Source: Pararhizobium_B sp963838155 (GTDB lineage: Bacteria; Pseudomonadota; Alphaproteobacteria; Rhizobiales; Rhizobiaceae). Taken from it: DNA of 64,000 nucleotides. This document shows positions 8,778 to 17,872 of this stretch, one piece after another. The notes beneath the pieces are model-generated. The model worked only from the letters and a program-made list of their open reading frames with translations, was not told where the DNA came from and did no database searches. Every line of letters starts with the position of its first letter. Position 1 is the stretch's first letter. The stretch covers positions 556,213 to 620,212 of the forward strand of contig CAWIQE010000002.1 in assembly GCA_963838155.1 (NCBI GenBank). The letters run 5' to 3'. The position numbers and the translations under genes are program-made.

Positions 8778-9104
8778 TCATTGCGAGACGGTGACCGTCA
8801 CCTTCCTCGGCCGCTTGTGGTCGGAGGCCGGCACCAGCACGGTGACGCGGCAGACCGTGCGCCCGCCCTGGCTCGCCGCGGAGACCGAAAGCAGCTGGCC
8901 GCCGGTGCGCGACACGACCCGCTCGGCGGCCGCGTTGCAATCGGCCGAGGCCAGCTCCACACGCGGGGACAAGGCGCGGCCGGACTGCCCCTCCGGGAAC
9001 CCGAAATGGCCGCCGGCCGGCGAAGCCGCAAGCGCCCCCGCCACGGACCCGGCAAGTGCGATGACGGCGGCCGCAAGTCCGGTCGTCAGGGATGAAACCG
9101 TCAT
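8778..9104 (-). CDS. feuN: Small periplasmic protein, FeuN-like regulator
   Basis: 108 residues with a Sec signal peptide (MTVSSLTTGLAAAVIALAGSVAGALA) and a mature part of about 82 residues holding one disulfide-capable Cys pair (ASADCNAAAERV.., GRTVCRVTVLVP). The start is placed at the ATG 8 nt after GGAG. In S. meliloti the first gene of feuNPQ encodes a small periplasmic inhibitor of the FeuQ-FeuP pathway, of about the same mature size. Position and architecture fit; sequence identity was not testable here. Confidence 0.6.
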   Translation of the reverse strand: MTVSSLTTGLAAAVIALAGSVAGALAASPAGGHFGFPEGQSGRALSPRVELASADCNAAAERVVSRTGGQLLSVSAASQGGRTVCRVTVLVPASDHKRPRKVTVTVSQ

Positions 9105-9179
9105 GCTGGAAACTCCGGTCGGCAAAGGCATCTGAGCGGACTGTACAGAATGAGGGCTGAACGGCAAATGAACGCAGGG

Positions 9180-9903
9180 AAAGCCGGTTTCCGCGAGGTC
9201 CTGGAAGCGCGCCTCCAGTCGCACCGCTCGCTCGCTCCGTCATCCTCGCCCTTGTGGCGAGGATCCACCAACGCCCGCCGGGGGATGCGGCGCCGGCTGT
9301 AGATCCTCGGGACAAGCCCGAGGATGACGGCGGTGGGGGTGAGGATGACGGCGGTGGAGGTGACTGGCGGAGGCTGGAGCGCTTCCGGACGGAAAACCGG
9401 TGTCCACTTTTCCTGGAAGCGCGCCTCCATTCGCACCCTCGTCTTCCCCTCGCTCCGTCATCCTCGCCCTTGTGGCGAGGATCCACCAACGCCCGCCGGG
9501 GATGCGGCGCCGCTGCAGATCCTCGGGACAAGCCCGAGGATGACGACGGTGGGGGGTGAGGAGGGGGAAGGTGACGGCGGAGGCGGAGCGCTTCCGGACG
9601 GAAAACCGGTGTCCACTTTTCCTGGAAGCGCGCCTCCATTCGCACCCTCGTCTTCTCCGCGCTCCGTCATCCGCGCCCTTGTGGCGAGGATCCACCAACG
9701 CCCGCCGGGGGATGCGGCGCCGACTGCAGATCCTCGGGACAAGCCCGAGGATGACGACGGTGGGGGTGAGGAGGGGGTGAAGGTGATGGCGGAGGCAGGA
9801 GCGCTTCCGGACGGAAAACCGGTGTCCACTTTTCCTGGAAGCATGAGTCTTTGCTTCTCGCGCTTCCGGACGGAAAACCGGTGTCCACTTTTCCTGGAAG
9901 CGC
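9180..9903. repeat. Tandem cluster of two palindromic intergenic repeats
   Basis: This 0.7-kb stretch has no credible gene. A unit made of a GTCATCCTCGCCCTTGTGGC / GATCCTCGGGACAAGCCCGA inverted repeat followed by a RIME palindrome (GCGCTTCCGGACGG ... CCTGGAAGCGC) is repeated three times (about 220 bp each), then a fourth RIME palindrome abuts the yhaV stop. Open frames on both strands across it are just the repeat read through. Confidence 0.85.
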
Positions 9904-10421
9904 TAGCGTCCGGGCGCGGCCCCGAGGCCGCCGGCGAACCGGGTTGCCGCTTCCGCGGCCTCCTTCAGCAACGCGTCGAAATCGTCCGGCGGACGGCCGT
10001 CGTCCAGCATTCCCCGGAAGGTGGCATAGGCGTCGGTCCTCGAGCCGTAGGCGCGCAGGGCCTTCTCGTCGTTCACCCAGGCGAACACGATGACCCTCGA
10101 ACCGCTGTCGAACCGGAAGAACAGCCGGTACTGCTGGAAGAACTTGGCCCGGAACCAGTGCTTCCGATGCTCGCCGAGCGTGTCGCCCTGCCTGAACGCC
10201 GGGGCGCGCGGATCGGCCGGTATCACTTCGGTCACGAGCCTGAAGATTGCCGCCAGCCGCTTCGTGCAGTTCTTCCCGCGCCAGGTCTTCGGGTCGCGCG
10301 CCTTGCGCCGCTCGACTTCGCCGATCAGCGCTTCGAGTTGGTCGAGAAAGACCGGATGCGCATAGATCGACCAGCCGTTGGCGACGAGCGGCGCATCCGC
10401 GCGCGCGGAACCGCCGGTCAT
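9903..10421 (-). CDS. yhaV: YhaV-type mRNA interferase toxin
   Basis: 172 residues, matching the YhaV family, a ribosome-dependent endoribonuclease of the RelE superfamily. Family features: NGWSIYAHPVFLDQLEALI, the central KNCTKRLAAIFRLVTEVIPADP, FFQQYRLFFRFDS and VFAWVNDEKALRAYGS. It overlaps its antitoxin by four bases (ATGA). The TAG stop lies in the edge of a RIME repeat, so the last few residues (GGLGAAPGR) may not be native. Whether the toxin is active cannot be told from sequence. Confidence 0.9.
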   Translation of the reverse strand: MTGGSARADAPLVANGWSIYAHPVFLDQLEALIGEVERRKARDPKTWRGKNCTKRLAAIFRLVTEVIPADPRAPAFRQGDTLGEHRKHWFRAKFFQQYRLFFRFDSGSRVIVFAWVNDEKALRAYGSRTDAYATFRGMLDDGRPPDDFDALLKEAAEAATRFAGGLGAAPGR

Positions 10422-10744
10422 TCGTCTTCGGGCGACAGCCGCGCGTCGAAATCGACCTCGATCGCCCCGACCAGGGCCTCGAGGCGGTCGCGCAATCCAC
10501 CGTCGAAGGCGCGCAGGCGCTCTGGATGCGCCCTGATGTCGGCCTCGACGAAATCGAGGAAGGCGCCGAGCGCGGGATCGCTCTCCTCGCTGCCCACCGC
10601 CTCGATATAGACCCGGCCGCCCGGCTCCATGCAGTAACGGATCCGGTCGCCCTTGCCCAGCCTCAGCTGCTTGCGGACGCTGCTGGGCACGGTCGTCTGA
10701 TAGCGATCGGTGAGTTTCGAGACATCTTCGGCGAACACGGCCAC
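10418..10744 (-). CDS. prlF: PrlF (SohA)-type AbrB-fold antitoxin
   Basis: 108 residues. The N-terminus has the swapped-hairpin AbrB/MazE fold signature (SKLTDRYQTTVPSSVRKQLRLGKGDRIRY), followed by a helical toxin-binding tail. The start is a GTG (with a second GTG two codons on) 6 nt after GAGGGAG; no ATG is better placed. It is the first gene of a prlF-yhaV operon and is probably autoregulated through the palindrome upstream. Confidence 0.88.
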   Translation of the reverse strand: MAVFAEDVSKLTDRYQTTVPSSVRKQLRLGKGDRIRYCMEPGGRVYIEAVGSEESDPALGAFLDFVEADIRAHPERLRAFDGGLRDRLEALVGAIEVDFDARLSPEDE

Positions 10745-10789
10745 GGCGAACTCCCTCGGAACAGGCCCGTCATAGGATGTCCGTGAGGT

Positions 10790-10803
10790 AATGCATTTGC
10801 ATT
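10790..10803 (-). promoter_or_regulatory. Probable operator of prlF-yhaV
   Basis: AATGCA and TGCATT form a perfect 6-bp inverted repeat around two bases, 46 nt upstream of the prlF start, where the promoter should be. AbrB-fold antitoxins bind such palindromes. Inference from position and symmetry. Confidence 0.4.
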
Positions 10804-10871
10804 GTGACGTCAAGTCGACCCCTCCCCGTTCGAACGGCCCCCTCCGCGCGGAGGGGGCCGCCGTTCTCGTG

Positions 10872-11078
10872 TCAGCCGATCTTCTTCGTCGCGGCGAGGC
10901 GGCCGGCGATGGCGGCCAGGGCGCCTCCGGCGCCGGCGAGCTGGAGGATGGTGTCGACGAGCGCCGACTGGTCGCCGCCCGGCACGCTGATGCCGGCAAG
11001 GCCGGCGAGGGAGGCGAGCACGGCGATCGCGGCGCTCCATACGGTCCTGGACAGGTACCAGGGTTTGGTTTCAGTCAT
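10872..11078 (-). CDS. Holin-like small membrane protein
   Basis: 68 residues; ATG behind GAAGGAGAG. Two hydrophobic segments (SAAIAVLASLAGLAGI and LVDTILQLAGAGGALAAIAGRLA) follow the polar start MTETKPWYLSRTVW. This is the layout of small phage or gene-transfer-agent holins in alphaproteobacteria. It lies 78 nt downstream of the truncated gene transfer agent tail gene, in the same direction. Confidence 0.6.
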   Translation of the reverse strand: MTETKPWYLSRTVWSAAIAVLASLAGLAGISVPGGDQSALVDTILQLAGAGGALAAIAGRLAATKKIG

Positions 11079-11155
11079 TTGCTCTCCTTCGTTGAAAAAA
11101 AAGTCAGGGCCGGGCGCAGGCGCCCGGCGGCCCTTCCCCGGTCCCCGGGGAAGTT

Positions 11156-13603
11156 TCACGCCGCCAGCACCGCCGTGGCCGGCAGGCCGTCGAGGCGGTC
11201 GCCGAGCTGGCGGACGACGATGGAGAGCGCGGCCTGCGGCGCGCCGAAATCGGCGACCTCGTCGGCGGCCGGATAGAGGTAGGCGGGTGCCGCGACCTCG
11301 ACGGTGCGCAGGGCGGCGCCGTCCTTCCGGATCTCCAGCCGGTAGCGCTCCTCGGCCTCGCCGAGCGGGATGTCGCGGCCGAGCCAGCTGTCGGCGTCGA
11401 TGCGCCCGCGCCGGACCCAGGCGAAGGCGACGCCGTCGGCCCCGCGCCGCGCCCCGAGGTGGACCGGGGCGGGCGGCGTCAGCGCGCGCAGGCCGCCGGC
11501 GAAGCGCGTCGGGCTGGTTTCGCCGGTGCCGCCGAGGGCCTCGGCCAGCCAGTTGAGCTCGACGCCCGCCTCCCCCGCTTCCAGGGCGAGCGGCTTCACC
11601 GCATCGTCGAGGAGGACGACCGTCGCGCCGGCGGGCGCGCCCGAACGCATCGCGTCGTCGGTGCCGGCCTGGCCCCTCAGGAGGCGCGTCAGCCGGAAGC
11701 GGCCGGGCGCGGTCTCCTCGGCGCCGGCGAACTGCAGCACCTCCCACGCCCCGCCGGCGCAGGCGACGGCGAGCGCGTTGGCACCGGCGAGCACGGCGAC
11801 GTCGGCGGCCGAGGCGAAGGATCCGGCATGGAGGTCCACCTCGATCGCCGCCCGAGCGAAGCGCCCGGGGAAGCCCGGCGGCAGCGGCGCGGCGAGCGTG
11901 CCGATCGTCGCCGGGCGGTCGAGCACGACGCGCCGGGAATAGCCTTCGACGGCGGGCGACGCGAGGAGCGCCAGCGGTCGCCAGGGACTGGCGAAGGCGG
12001 CGCCGAGTGCCCAGGCGGTGTCGTCGGTGCCCCGGAGCGCCGGCAGGTCGAGCGGCACGAAGAGCGGCGCGAAGACCGCCGCGGCGTCGCTCCCGCGGGG
12101 GACGGCGGGGCGGCTTTCGACGCCGGCGGCGCCCGTGGTGACGAAGCCCGAGGCCGTCACCGCGCGCACGGCACCGTCCTCCACGCGGGTGACGAGAAAA
12201 TCGCCCGGCGGCCCCTCCCGCAGGCGGACGGCGTCGCCCGGCTCGAGCGCCAGCGCCGCCGGGGACAGCGCGAAGTCGAGGCTGCGGCGGGCCGACCAGG
12301 CCTGGCGCAGCCACAAATCCGCGGCGAAGGCGGCGGCGTCCTCGCCCATGGCGGCGGGAAGCGAGATCCGGTGCTGGCGGGCGTTGCCGGCCAGGAGCCG
12401 GCGCGAGCGCGCGGCCGCGCTCTGGTAGTCGTTTTCCGGGTCGAAATGGTCGACGATCGCCTCGCTCGGCAGGGCGCTCTCCTCGGCTCGGGTCTCCTGC
12501 GCCAGCGGCTTGTCCTCGCGGTCGGCGACGATTTCGACGGAAAGGGCGGCGGCGGCGCGGCGGGCGCGGGAGAAGAAGCGCAGCGTCCCGGCGCTTTCGA
12601 AGACGTCGATCTGCAGGGCGGCGAGAAGCGGCTCCAGCATGGTGCGCGCGGAGGCCGGGTCGGCCTGCACGTAGCCGCCGACGTCGCCGACGACGGCATC
12701 GGTGGAACAGTCGGGAAAGCCGTGGTCGCGCAGGATCGCGGCGACGATGTCGGGTGCGGTCGCGGTGCCGAGCCGGCCGTTCAGCCAGTGGCCGGTGCGC
12801 CAGTCGGCGCCGTCGCTCCACAGATCTGTGTCGAACGGAAAGGCGGGCCACGGCCGCGCGTCCCAGGTCCAGGCGAAGATGCGGCCCGGATCGACCATGC
12901 CCTCGGGGGCGTCCGGCCCGCTCCACCAGTCCAGGTGCGCCTCGAGGAAGCGGCGCTGCGCGAGATCGTCGCGCGCGCCGGTCGAGAAATACGGCAGGGA
13001 CTGCTCGGACGATTTCGGGTCGGGGAAGGCGTTCGGCCGGTTGGGGCCCTTGTCGACCGCGGGACAGCCGATCTCGGTGAACCAGAGCGGCTTCGACTTC
13101 GGCACCCAGGCGGTCGGCGCGGCCTCCTCCCGGCCGTCCCGGCGCTCGTGATGGGGGTTCGCCCACCAGCCTTCGAGGTCCTTGAAGCGGAAGACCCAGG
13201 GCTTGCCGGCCAGCCCGTCGGAGATCGGCGTGCGGAGGCGGGCGGCACGGTCGGCCTCGCTCGCATAGTACCAGTCGAAGCCCTCGCCCGAGGCGATCGC
13301 CGCCTTCAGGCCGGCCGGGTCGCTCGCCGTCTCGAAGCCGTCGGGATTGCCGGCCCGCAGGTCGTCGTCGCGCCAGTCGGAGAGCGGCATGTAGTTGTCG
13401 ATGCCGACGGCGTCGATCGACGGCGCGGCCCAGAGCGGATCGAGGTTGAAGAGGACGTCGCCGGACCCGTCGTCGGGGTGGTAGCCGAAATATTCGCTCC
13501 AGTCGGCCGCGTAGGTGACGGCGGTGGCGGGGCCGAGGAGCTGCTTCGCGCCGGCGGCGAGGCCGGCCAGCGCCTCGACGAAGGGGAACGCGCGGAACGT
13601 GTA
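11156..13603 (-). pseudogene. Gene transfer agent tail-tip gene (gp15-type, TIM-barrel), 5'-truncated
   Basis: The open frame runs about 815 codons with an internal ATG at 13390. It starts at about 13603 next to an in-frame TAA and has no proper start. The content matches the C-terminal two-thirds of the host-specificity (megatron) protein of Rhodobacter-type gene transfer agents: the TIM-barrel-like GTA domain (YAADWSEYFGYHPDDG, GIDNYMPLSDWRD, KPLWFTEIGCPAVDKGPNRPN), then tail domains. The family protein is about 1300 residues, so some 500 are missing. No other tail, capsid or terminase genes are present. Sequence upstream of the break is unrelated low-complexity DNA. Confidence 0.85.
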
Positions 13604-14548
13604 TTATTCGCCCCATGGAAATCAATTCTCATGACGTAATACTTTTAATATCTGGAGGGTTCTTCCAAGATTTTTTTTGAAGTAAGTCATCTCGTGCCGC
13701 CCTGCAGAAGGTGCGGCGCGAGATGTTTTCTCCCCGGACCCGGCGGATGTTTCTGCCCGCGTCGGTCCGGCTCTATCCGATACGTATTTTCCGATTCCGG
13801 ACTTCTCAGCGCGGATAATTGCCGCGGCGCTCGTTTCGTTGCGGCTGGATTTGCTGCGGTTCGGTTCGGTCGCCATCGGGGTTCCGGCGGAACCGGAAGA
13901 TGCTTCCCGCGATGCTGCGAAGGTGCGCCCTTTGCGCGATGACTGGCGGCTGTGAGATGGGCCGTGCGGGCGGGTGCGCGCGGGCGAAGACGTCTGCGGG
14001 CCAGGTGCCGGTGGGCTTGGGCGTTTGCGCGGCAGGCGTTTCGGTGGGCTTGGATGCCTGTACGGCAGGTGTCGGTGGGCTTGGGGTGCAGGTGTGGTCG
14101 AGGGATTTCGGCTGTCCGTGATCGTGGTCTTTTCCCATGGGAGACCGGCGATTGCAGGGCGGAACGGCGGGCGAGACGGACGGGATGCGGGCAGAGTTCC
14201 CGTTCGTCTCGCCGGCCGCGCTTCAGGGACAGGCGGACCTCGGGACAGTGGACCTCGGGGACAGGCGGACCTCGGGACAGGCGACCTTTGCGGACAGGTG
14301 GCCCGTCGGCGATTGCAGGGATAAAGCGACCGAGGAACCAAGCGATTTCGTGGACGCGCGACCGCGGGCCGGGCTCGGAGATCGAGAGGCCGGGAGATCG
14401 AGAGGCCGGGAGATCGAGAGGCCGCCGGCAGACCATGCCCGCACCCGGGCGCCATGCCGCATCCGGGCCGGGAGCGTTTGCGGGCGCGGTTGCCTGGAGC
14501 GGCGCCCGCCTTCGGCAGGAAAATGAGGGCCCGCCTTCGGCAGGAGAA
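13604..14548. other. Low-complexity region without a convincing gene
   Basis: This marks the break point of the gene transfer agent remnant. Long frames exist on both strands, but they are repetitive (Pro/Thr-rich on minus, Gly-rich on plus). A minus frame at 13806-14138 (MGKDHDHGQPKSL.., TPKPTGT) might be a decayed relative of the Met-Gly-Asp genes; it lacks a ribosome site. A 16-18 bp unit (GGACAGGCGGACCTCG) is repeated about four times at 14230-14290. A short AT-rich patch is at 13620-13690. Confidence 0.4.
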
Positions 14549-14674
14549 ATGAGAATGAGCCTACCGAGAGGAACCGGTAGCGACGACGGGTTCCTGAGGA
14601 GGATCGCGGAGCGCTGTCGCCGCATCCGGAGAGGGGTTGCCGGGCTGCGCCAGCCGACTGCAAGCCCGTTTCGG

Positions 14675-15193
14675 ATGGAGACCGTGCCGGCGCTCTACAC
14701 GCCGCAGCACGTCGCCAATTTCTTCCTTGCCAAGGCCGAGGACGAAGGCCGACCGATGTGCGAGGCCAAGCTCAACAGGCTCGCCTGTCTCGCCTATGGC
14801 TGGGTCCTTGCGATGACGGACCGGCGCCTCTTCGCGGAGCGCATCCAGGCCTGGAAGGGCGGACCGGTCGTTCCGACGCTTCATCACGAATTCAAGTCGT
14901 TCGGCCGCTCGCCGATCTCGGGACGGTCCTGGCAGGCCGACCTCGATAGCTGGGACATCTTCACCCCCGAAATTCCCGAGGACGACCGCCGGACCCGCGC
15001 CATCCTCGACCGCGTCTGGACCGCCCACCGCGGCCTCTCGGCAACGGAGCTCGGCCACCTGGCGCGGGAGCCCAGAAGCCCTTGGGCGCGGGTCTTCCGA
15101 GACGGCGTCACGGACGTCTGTCTCGCGGACGACCACGTCAGGGCCTTCTACCGCACCGCCCTCGCCGACCGGTTCCCCGCCGCCGCCGAATGA
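14675..15193 (+). CDS. Panacea (DUF4065)-domain protein
   Basis: 172 residues from METVPALYTPQHVANFFLAKA. An in-frame ATG at 14549 behind AGGAGAA would add 42 residues and has the better ribosome site, but the domain begins near the inner start. Features are the helical opening, KLNRLACLAYGWVLAMTDRRLF, AWKGGPVVPTLHHEFKSFG and WTAHRGLSATELGHLAREPRSPWARVFRDG. The Panacea domain occurs in SocA-like antitoxins and phage GepA-type proteins. No toxin partner is evident next to it. Its 3' end is the first copy of a 217-bp tandem repeat. Confidence 0.75.
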   Translation: METVPALYTPQHVANFFLAKAEDEGRPMCEAKLNRLACLAYGWVLAMTDRRLFAERIQAWKGGPVVPTLHHEFKSFGRSPISGRSWQADLDSWDIFTPEIPEDDRRTRAILDRVWTAHRGLSATELGHLAREPRSPWARVFRDGVTDVCLADDHVRAFYRTALADRFPAAAE

Positions 15194-15582
15194 GCACGAT
15201 CGGCGCCGGACCCGCGCCATCCTCGACCGCGTCTGGACCGCCCACCGCGGCCTCTCGGCAACGGAGCTCGGCCACCTGGCGCGGGAGCCCGGAAGCCCTT
15301 GGGCGAGGGTCTTCCGAGACGGCGTCACGGACGTCTGTCTCGCGGACGACCACGTCAGGGCCTTCTACCGCACCGCCCTCGCCGACCGGTTCCCCGCCGC
15401 CGCCGAATGAGCACGATCGGCGCCGGACCCGCGCCATCCTCGACCGCGTCTGGACCGCCCACCGCGGCCTCTCGGCAACGGAGCTCGGCCACCTGGCGCG
15501 GGAGCCCGGAAGCCCTTGGGCGCGGGTCTTCCGAGACGGCGTCCCGGACGTCTGCCTCGCGGACGACCACGTCAGGGCCTGC
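14978..15582. repeat. 217-bp tandem repeat of the Panacea gene 3' end, three copies
   Basis: The same stretch (from about GGACCCGCGCCATCC) recurs at 14991, 15208 and 15425, an exact period of 217 bp. The first copy encodes the C-terminal 70 residues of the Panacea protein. The second starts right after its stop, and the third breaks off at about 15582 against the chaperone-like gene. Because 217 is not a multiple of three, the copies do not extend the protein. Confidence 0.9.
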
Positions 15583-15585
15583 GCG

Positions 15586-16026
15586 TCACGGGCGGGCCGC
15601 AGCCGGTGCCGGCGTCTTTGGCCAGAAGTCCCTTGCGGCCTCGCGATACCAGCGGCGCCATCGGCGGGCGCGGCCGGCGAGGTCGCGGAGGAGGTCGCCG
15701 AGGGCGGCCGGGCTGAGGGCGTCGAGGGCGTGGCGCTGGCTGACATAGAGGCCGCTGTAGGTCTCTTCCACCAGCAGGCAGTAACCGCCGTCGAAGAGCT
15801 GCACGGCATTGAAATCGGCGATGACCTCCGGGACGAGATATGCCGGGTCGCCGAGGCCATCGAAGATCGCTGCGCAGAAGGCCACCTCGGCTCGCCCGGG
15901 CGCCAGCAGCAGCTGTAGCAGCGCGCCGTCGGTCTCGATGAAGCAACCCGGCCCGGCGACCGGCTCGCCCGTGCCGGACAGGTAGCCGTTGACGAGCCCC
16001 AGAAAGGCGTCCAGCGTCCGATCCAT
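15586..16026 (-). CDS. CesT/Tir-type type III secretion chaperone-like protein
   Basis: 146 residues, compact, no signal or membrane segment. The pattern matches the CesT chaperone fold: an N-terminal helix (LDAFLGLVNGYLSGTG), strands with CFIETDGALLQLLLAPGRAEVAFCAAI, then the dimerisation helix and hairpin (LVPEVIADFNAVQLFDGGYCLLVEETYSGLYVSQRHALDALS), and a C-terminal helix (PAALGDLLRDLAGRARRWRRWY). Size and strand-helix order agree with the family; the call is from pattern reading, not a database hit. A copy of the shared promoter box lies about 160 bp upstream, linking it to the effector-like genes. The Pro/Ala tail is dispensable. Confidence 0.55.
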   Translation of the reverse strand: MDRTLDAFLGLVNGYLSGTGEPVAGPGCFIETDGALLQLLLAPGRAEVAFCAAIFDGLGDPAYLVPEVIADFNAVQLFDGGYCLLVEETYSGLYVSQRHALDALSPAALGDLLRDLAGRARRWRRWYREAARDFWPKTPAPAAARP

Positions 16027-16185
16027 GGTGATTTTCCGCTCCGGCCGGGTTTCGTAAGCCGCGCGCGACAGGCATGGTTCATCCGGCCGCCGCGGACCCG
16101 CCAGACGTTCGGCCGGCCGCGGCAGCCGGAGCGCCCTACCCTTCCGGCGTCAGAAACCCGATTATGCGCCAAAGCCGCCGATCGC

Positions 16186-16203
16186 CTGTGACGTACGGCA
16201 CAC
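16186..16203 (-). promoter_or_regulatory. Shared promoter box upstream of the chaperone-like gene
   Basis: On the gene strand GTGTGCCGTACGTCACAG, matching the box of the gene at 54717 almost base for base, followed 17-20 nt later by GCATAATC. The symmetry lets it be read either way, but the -10-like element is on the chaperone side. Confidence 0.5.
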
Positions 16204-16460
16204 CGCAGACCGAATCACTGCCGCCAAGCGCGCTTTTTTTGCGCCATTGCGGAGAGGCAACCGCCCGGCGTGAGTTTTTCGTGGAGGCCAAAGCGGCCAC
16301 CGTCTCGCGGCGAGCGGGAAAACGCGGCCGTTTGCATCCGCCGCCACCGCCGGGCACCCCCCTCTGTCCTGCCGACATCTCCCCCTCAAGCGGGGAGATC
16401 GAATTGCGGCGGGCGCTTTGCGATGCGGCGCTTCGGGATTGCGGTGGAAACGGTGGGGCC

Positions 16461-16478
16461 ATGTCCCGAATGGCACAG
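16461..16478 (+). promoter_or_regulatory. Shared promoter box of the intact Asn-run gene
   Basis: ATGTCCCGAATGGCACAG, then 17 nt, then TGCTACC. The GGCACAG half is perfect and the other half has two mismatches. The gene starts 58 nt downstream of the box. Confidence 0.6.
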
Positions 16479-16536
16479 GGGCGGTGGCGGTGCTCTGCTA
16501 CCGGTTCGGGATTCAACACGAACGAAAGGGAAACCG

Positions 16537-17649
16537 ATGACAGGCCGCGTCAGAAGCAACAACAACAATGCCCTCGATCCGCGCACCATGCCGCCCGGCG
16601 GAGCGAGGACCGGATCCGCCGGGAGGAAGTCCGTGCAACATGGGGCCTCTGTGCCTGTCATGCTTTGCCAGCGCGGGATCGGGGCCGCGCGCACGACCGC
16701 CCTCGGCAAAAAGTTCGCCGCCGTCGGCTACGACCCGGTGGCCATGCAGGGCTTCGTGACGAACTTCGATACGCAAAGGCTGATGCCGCGCTACACAGTG
16801 ACAATCAACGACCTTCTGGAGACCTTCGACAAGGAATTCTCCGAAATATACGATATGAGGAGCCTTTTCGAAAAGAATTCCTTCGGTACAATGAAATACA
16901 ATTTTGAACCGTTGATGGAACATTACGGCGCTCTTGGAACGTTTCTCGCCAAACTGATACCGATGTACAGGGTCGCTTATTTCAATACTGCTATGAGGCT
17001 GGACATGACCGTTCGCGTTCTCGAAGGTATTCTTGCCGAATGGAGGATAGACCGGCCGACCGAATTCGACCAGAGCAAGGTGACCGCCCTCGCAAACAGG
17101 ATCGCAGCCAAGGGCCTCCGCGACTTCGCCATGGCTGCGCTCAAGACCGAAGTGGCCGAATGCGACTGCAAGACGGCCGACCACGATGCCTTCCGCAGGT
17201 CCTTCCGTGCCCGACAGAACGGCATGCTTTTCGCGTCCAACAGAGGGCGCCCGCAGAACCTCGAGGCTTTCAAGCGGGCCGCGCTTCCGGCCTTCATCGC
17301 CTTGATCGAACACTCCGATCCCGCCGAAGCAAGAAAGATCTTCAGCAAACTTCTCGAGGTTCATAAGGAAGACACGGAAGTCGACCTCGGGGACTGTTCC
17401 TTTGTATTTAAAATGTATGAGGAAGAAATAAACCAAAAGTCCGAAGAAATTTCCGAAAGCGGAAGGTGCCAACTATCTGAACTCACGACTGAACATGAAG
17501 GCAATTCCAAAAGAGACGACTATGTTGGATTAATGGGAGATTTTTTATACGCTTATTCGAAGATAAACGAGGGGTATCTCAGAGACGGAATTTCCATCGT
17601 AGAAGACCTTCACGGCCTCCTCGATCACTTCGTGTGGAAGGACGACTGA
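16537..17649 (+). CDS. Asn-run family protein, the only intact copy in this cluster
   Basis: 370 residues; ATG behind GAAAGGG. I do not recognise a known family. Residues 1-35 are polar and disordered (MTGRVRSNNNNALDPR), with no Sec signal. SVQHGASVPVMLCQR at 32-46 is conserved in the paralogs. Residues 147-270 are the core shared with all larger members: AYFNTAMRLDMTVRVLEGI, then VTALANRIAAKGL, LKTEVAEC and LIEHSDPAEARKIF. A helical C-terminus ends HGLLDHFVWKDD. It is predicted all-helical and soluble. Local GC falls in the last third. An N-terminal secretion signal is an inference from composition and from the neighbouring chaperone-like gene. Confidence 0.75.
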   Translation: MTGRVRSNNNNALDPRTMPPGGARTGSAGRKSVQHGASVPVMLCQRGIGAARTTALGKKFAAVGYDPVAMQGFVTNFDTQRLMPRYTVTINDLLETFDKEFSEIYDMRSLFEKNSFGTMKYNFEPLMEHYGALGTFLAKLIPMYRVAYFNTAMRLDMTVRVLEGILAEWRIDRPTEFDQSKVTALANRIAAKGLRDFAMAALKTEVAECDCKTADHDAFRRSFRARQNGMLFASNRGRPQNLEAFKRAALPAFIALIEHSDPAEARKIFSKLLEVHKEDTEVDLGDCSFVFKMYEEEINQKSEEISESGRCQLSELTTEHEGNSKRDDYVGLMGDFLYAYSKINEGYLRDGISIVEDLHGLLDHFVWKDD

Positions 17650-17872
17650 GCGGCGCGGCCGGTTGCGGCCGGTTGCGGCCGGCCGCGTCCTGCGCGGGCG
17701 AACAAGGGTGCGATCTCGAGCGCCCAGGGAAGCGGAAACGACTTTCCGCCGGTAAGCGCTCGGGACGCCGCGCGGCATCCGGGCCCGAACGGCCGTCGCG
17801 TTCCCGCGCCGGACTGGACCGCGGTCCTCGCGCCTGATACGGGGCGGTTGGGCAGGAATGGGCAGGATCGCG
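17650..17872. other. Downstream flank shared, inverted, with 19570-19625
   Basis: GAAGCGGAAACGACTTTCCG and its surroundings (17716-17770) recur in reverse orientation at 19570-19625, downstream of the paralog at 19685-20730. The duplication that made these two genes therefore extends past their stops. Confidence 0.6.

Larger units (their letters stand above)
16027..16536. other. 510-bp intergenic region with two promoter boxes and a repeat
   Basis: No gene is seen here. It contains the divergent boxes at 16186 and 16461 and, at 16356-16400, one copy of the ACATCTCCCCCTCAAG palindromic repeat found also near 19.5, 32.8, 38.1-38.6 and 47.3 kb. Confidence 0.6.

Noticed and set aside
9254..9844. 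Several overlapping frames on both strands in the repeat cluster
   Set aside because: They repeat the same peptide because the DNA is repeated palindromes; none has a start or motif of its own.
13306..13632. Short minus-strand gene starting MRIDFHGANN
   Set aside because: Only about 10 codons look protein-like before the frame goes out of phase with the tail gene; too short to assign, though it could be a leftover start of another gene at the breakpoint.
16461..16478. Sigma-54 promoter (GGCAC)
   Set aside because: GGCACAG occurs in the box, but there is no TTGCA/TTGCT at the required spacing.
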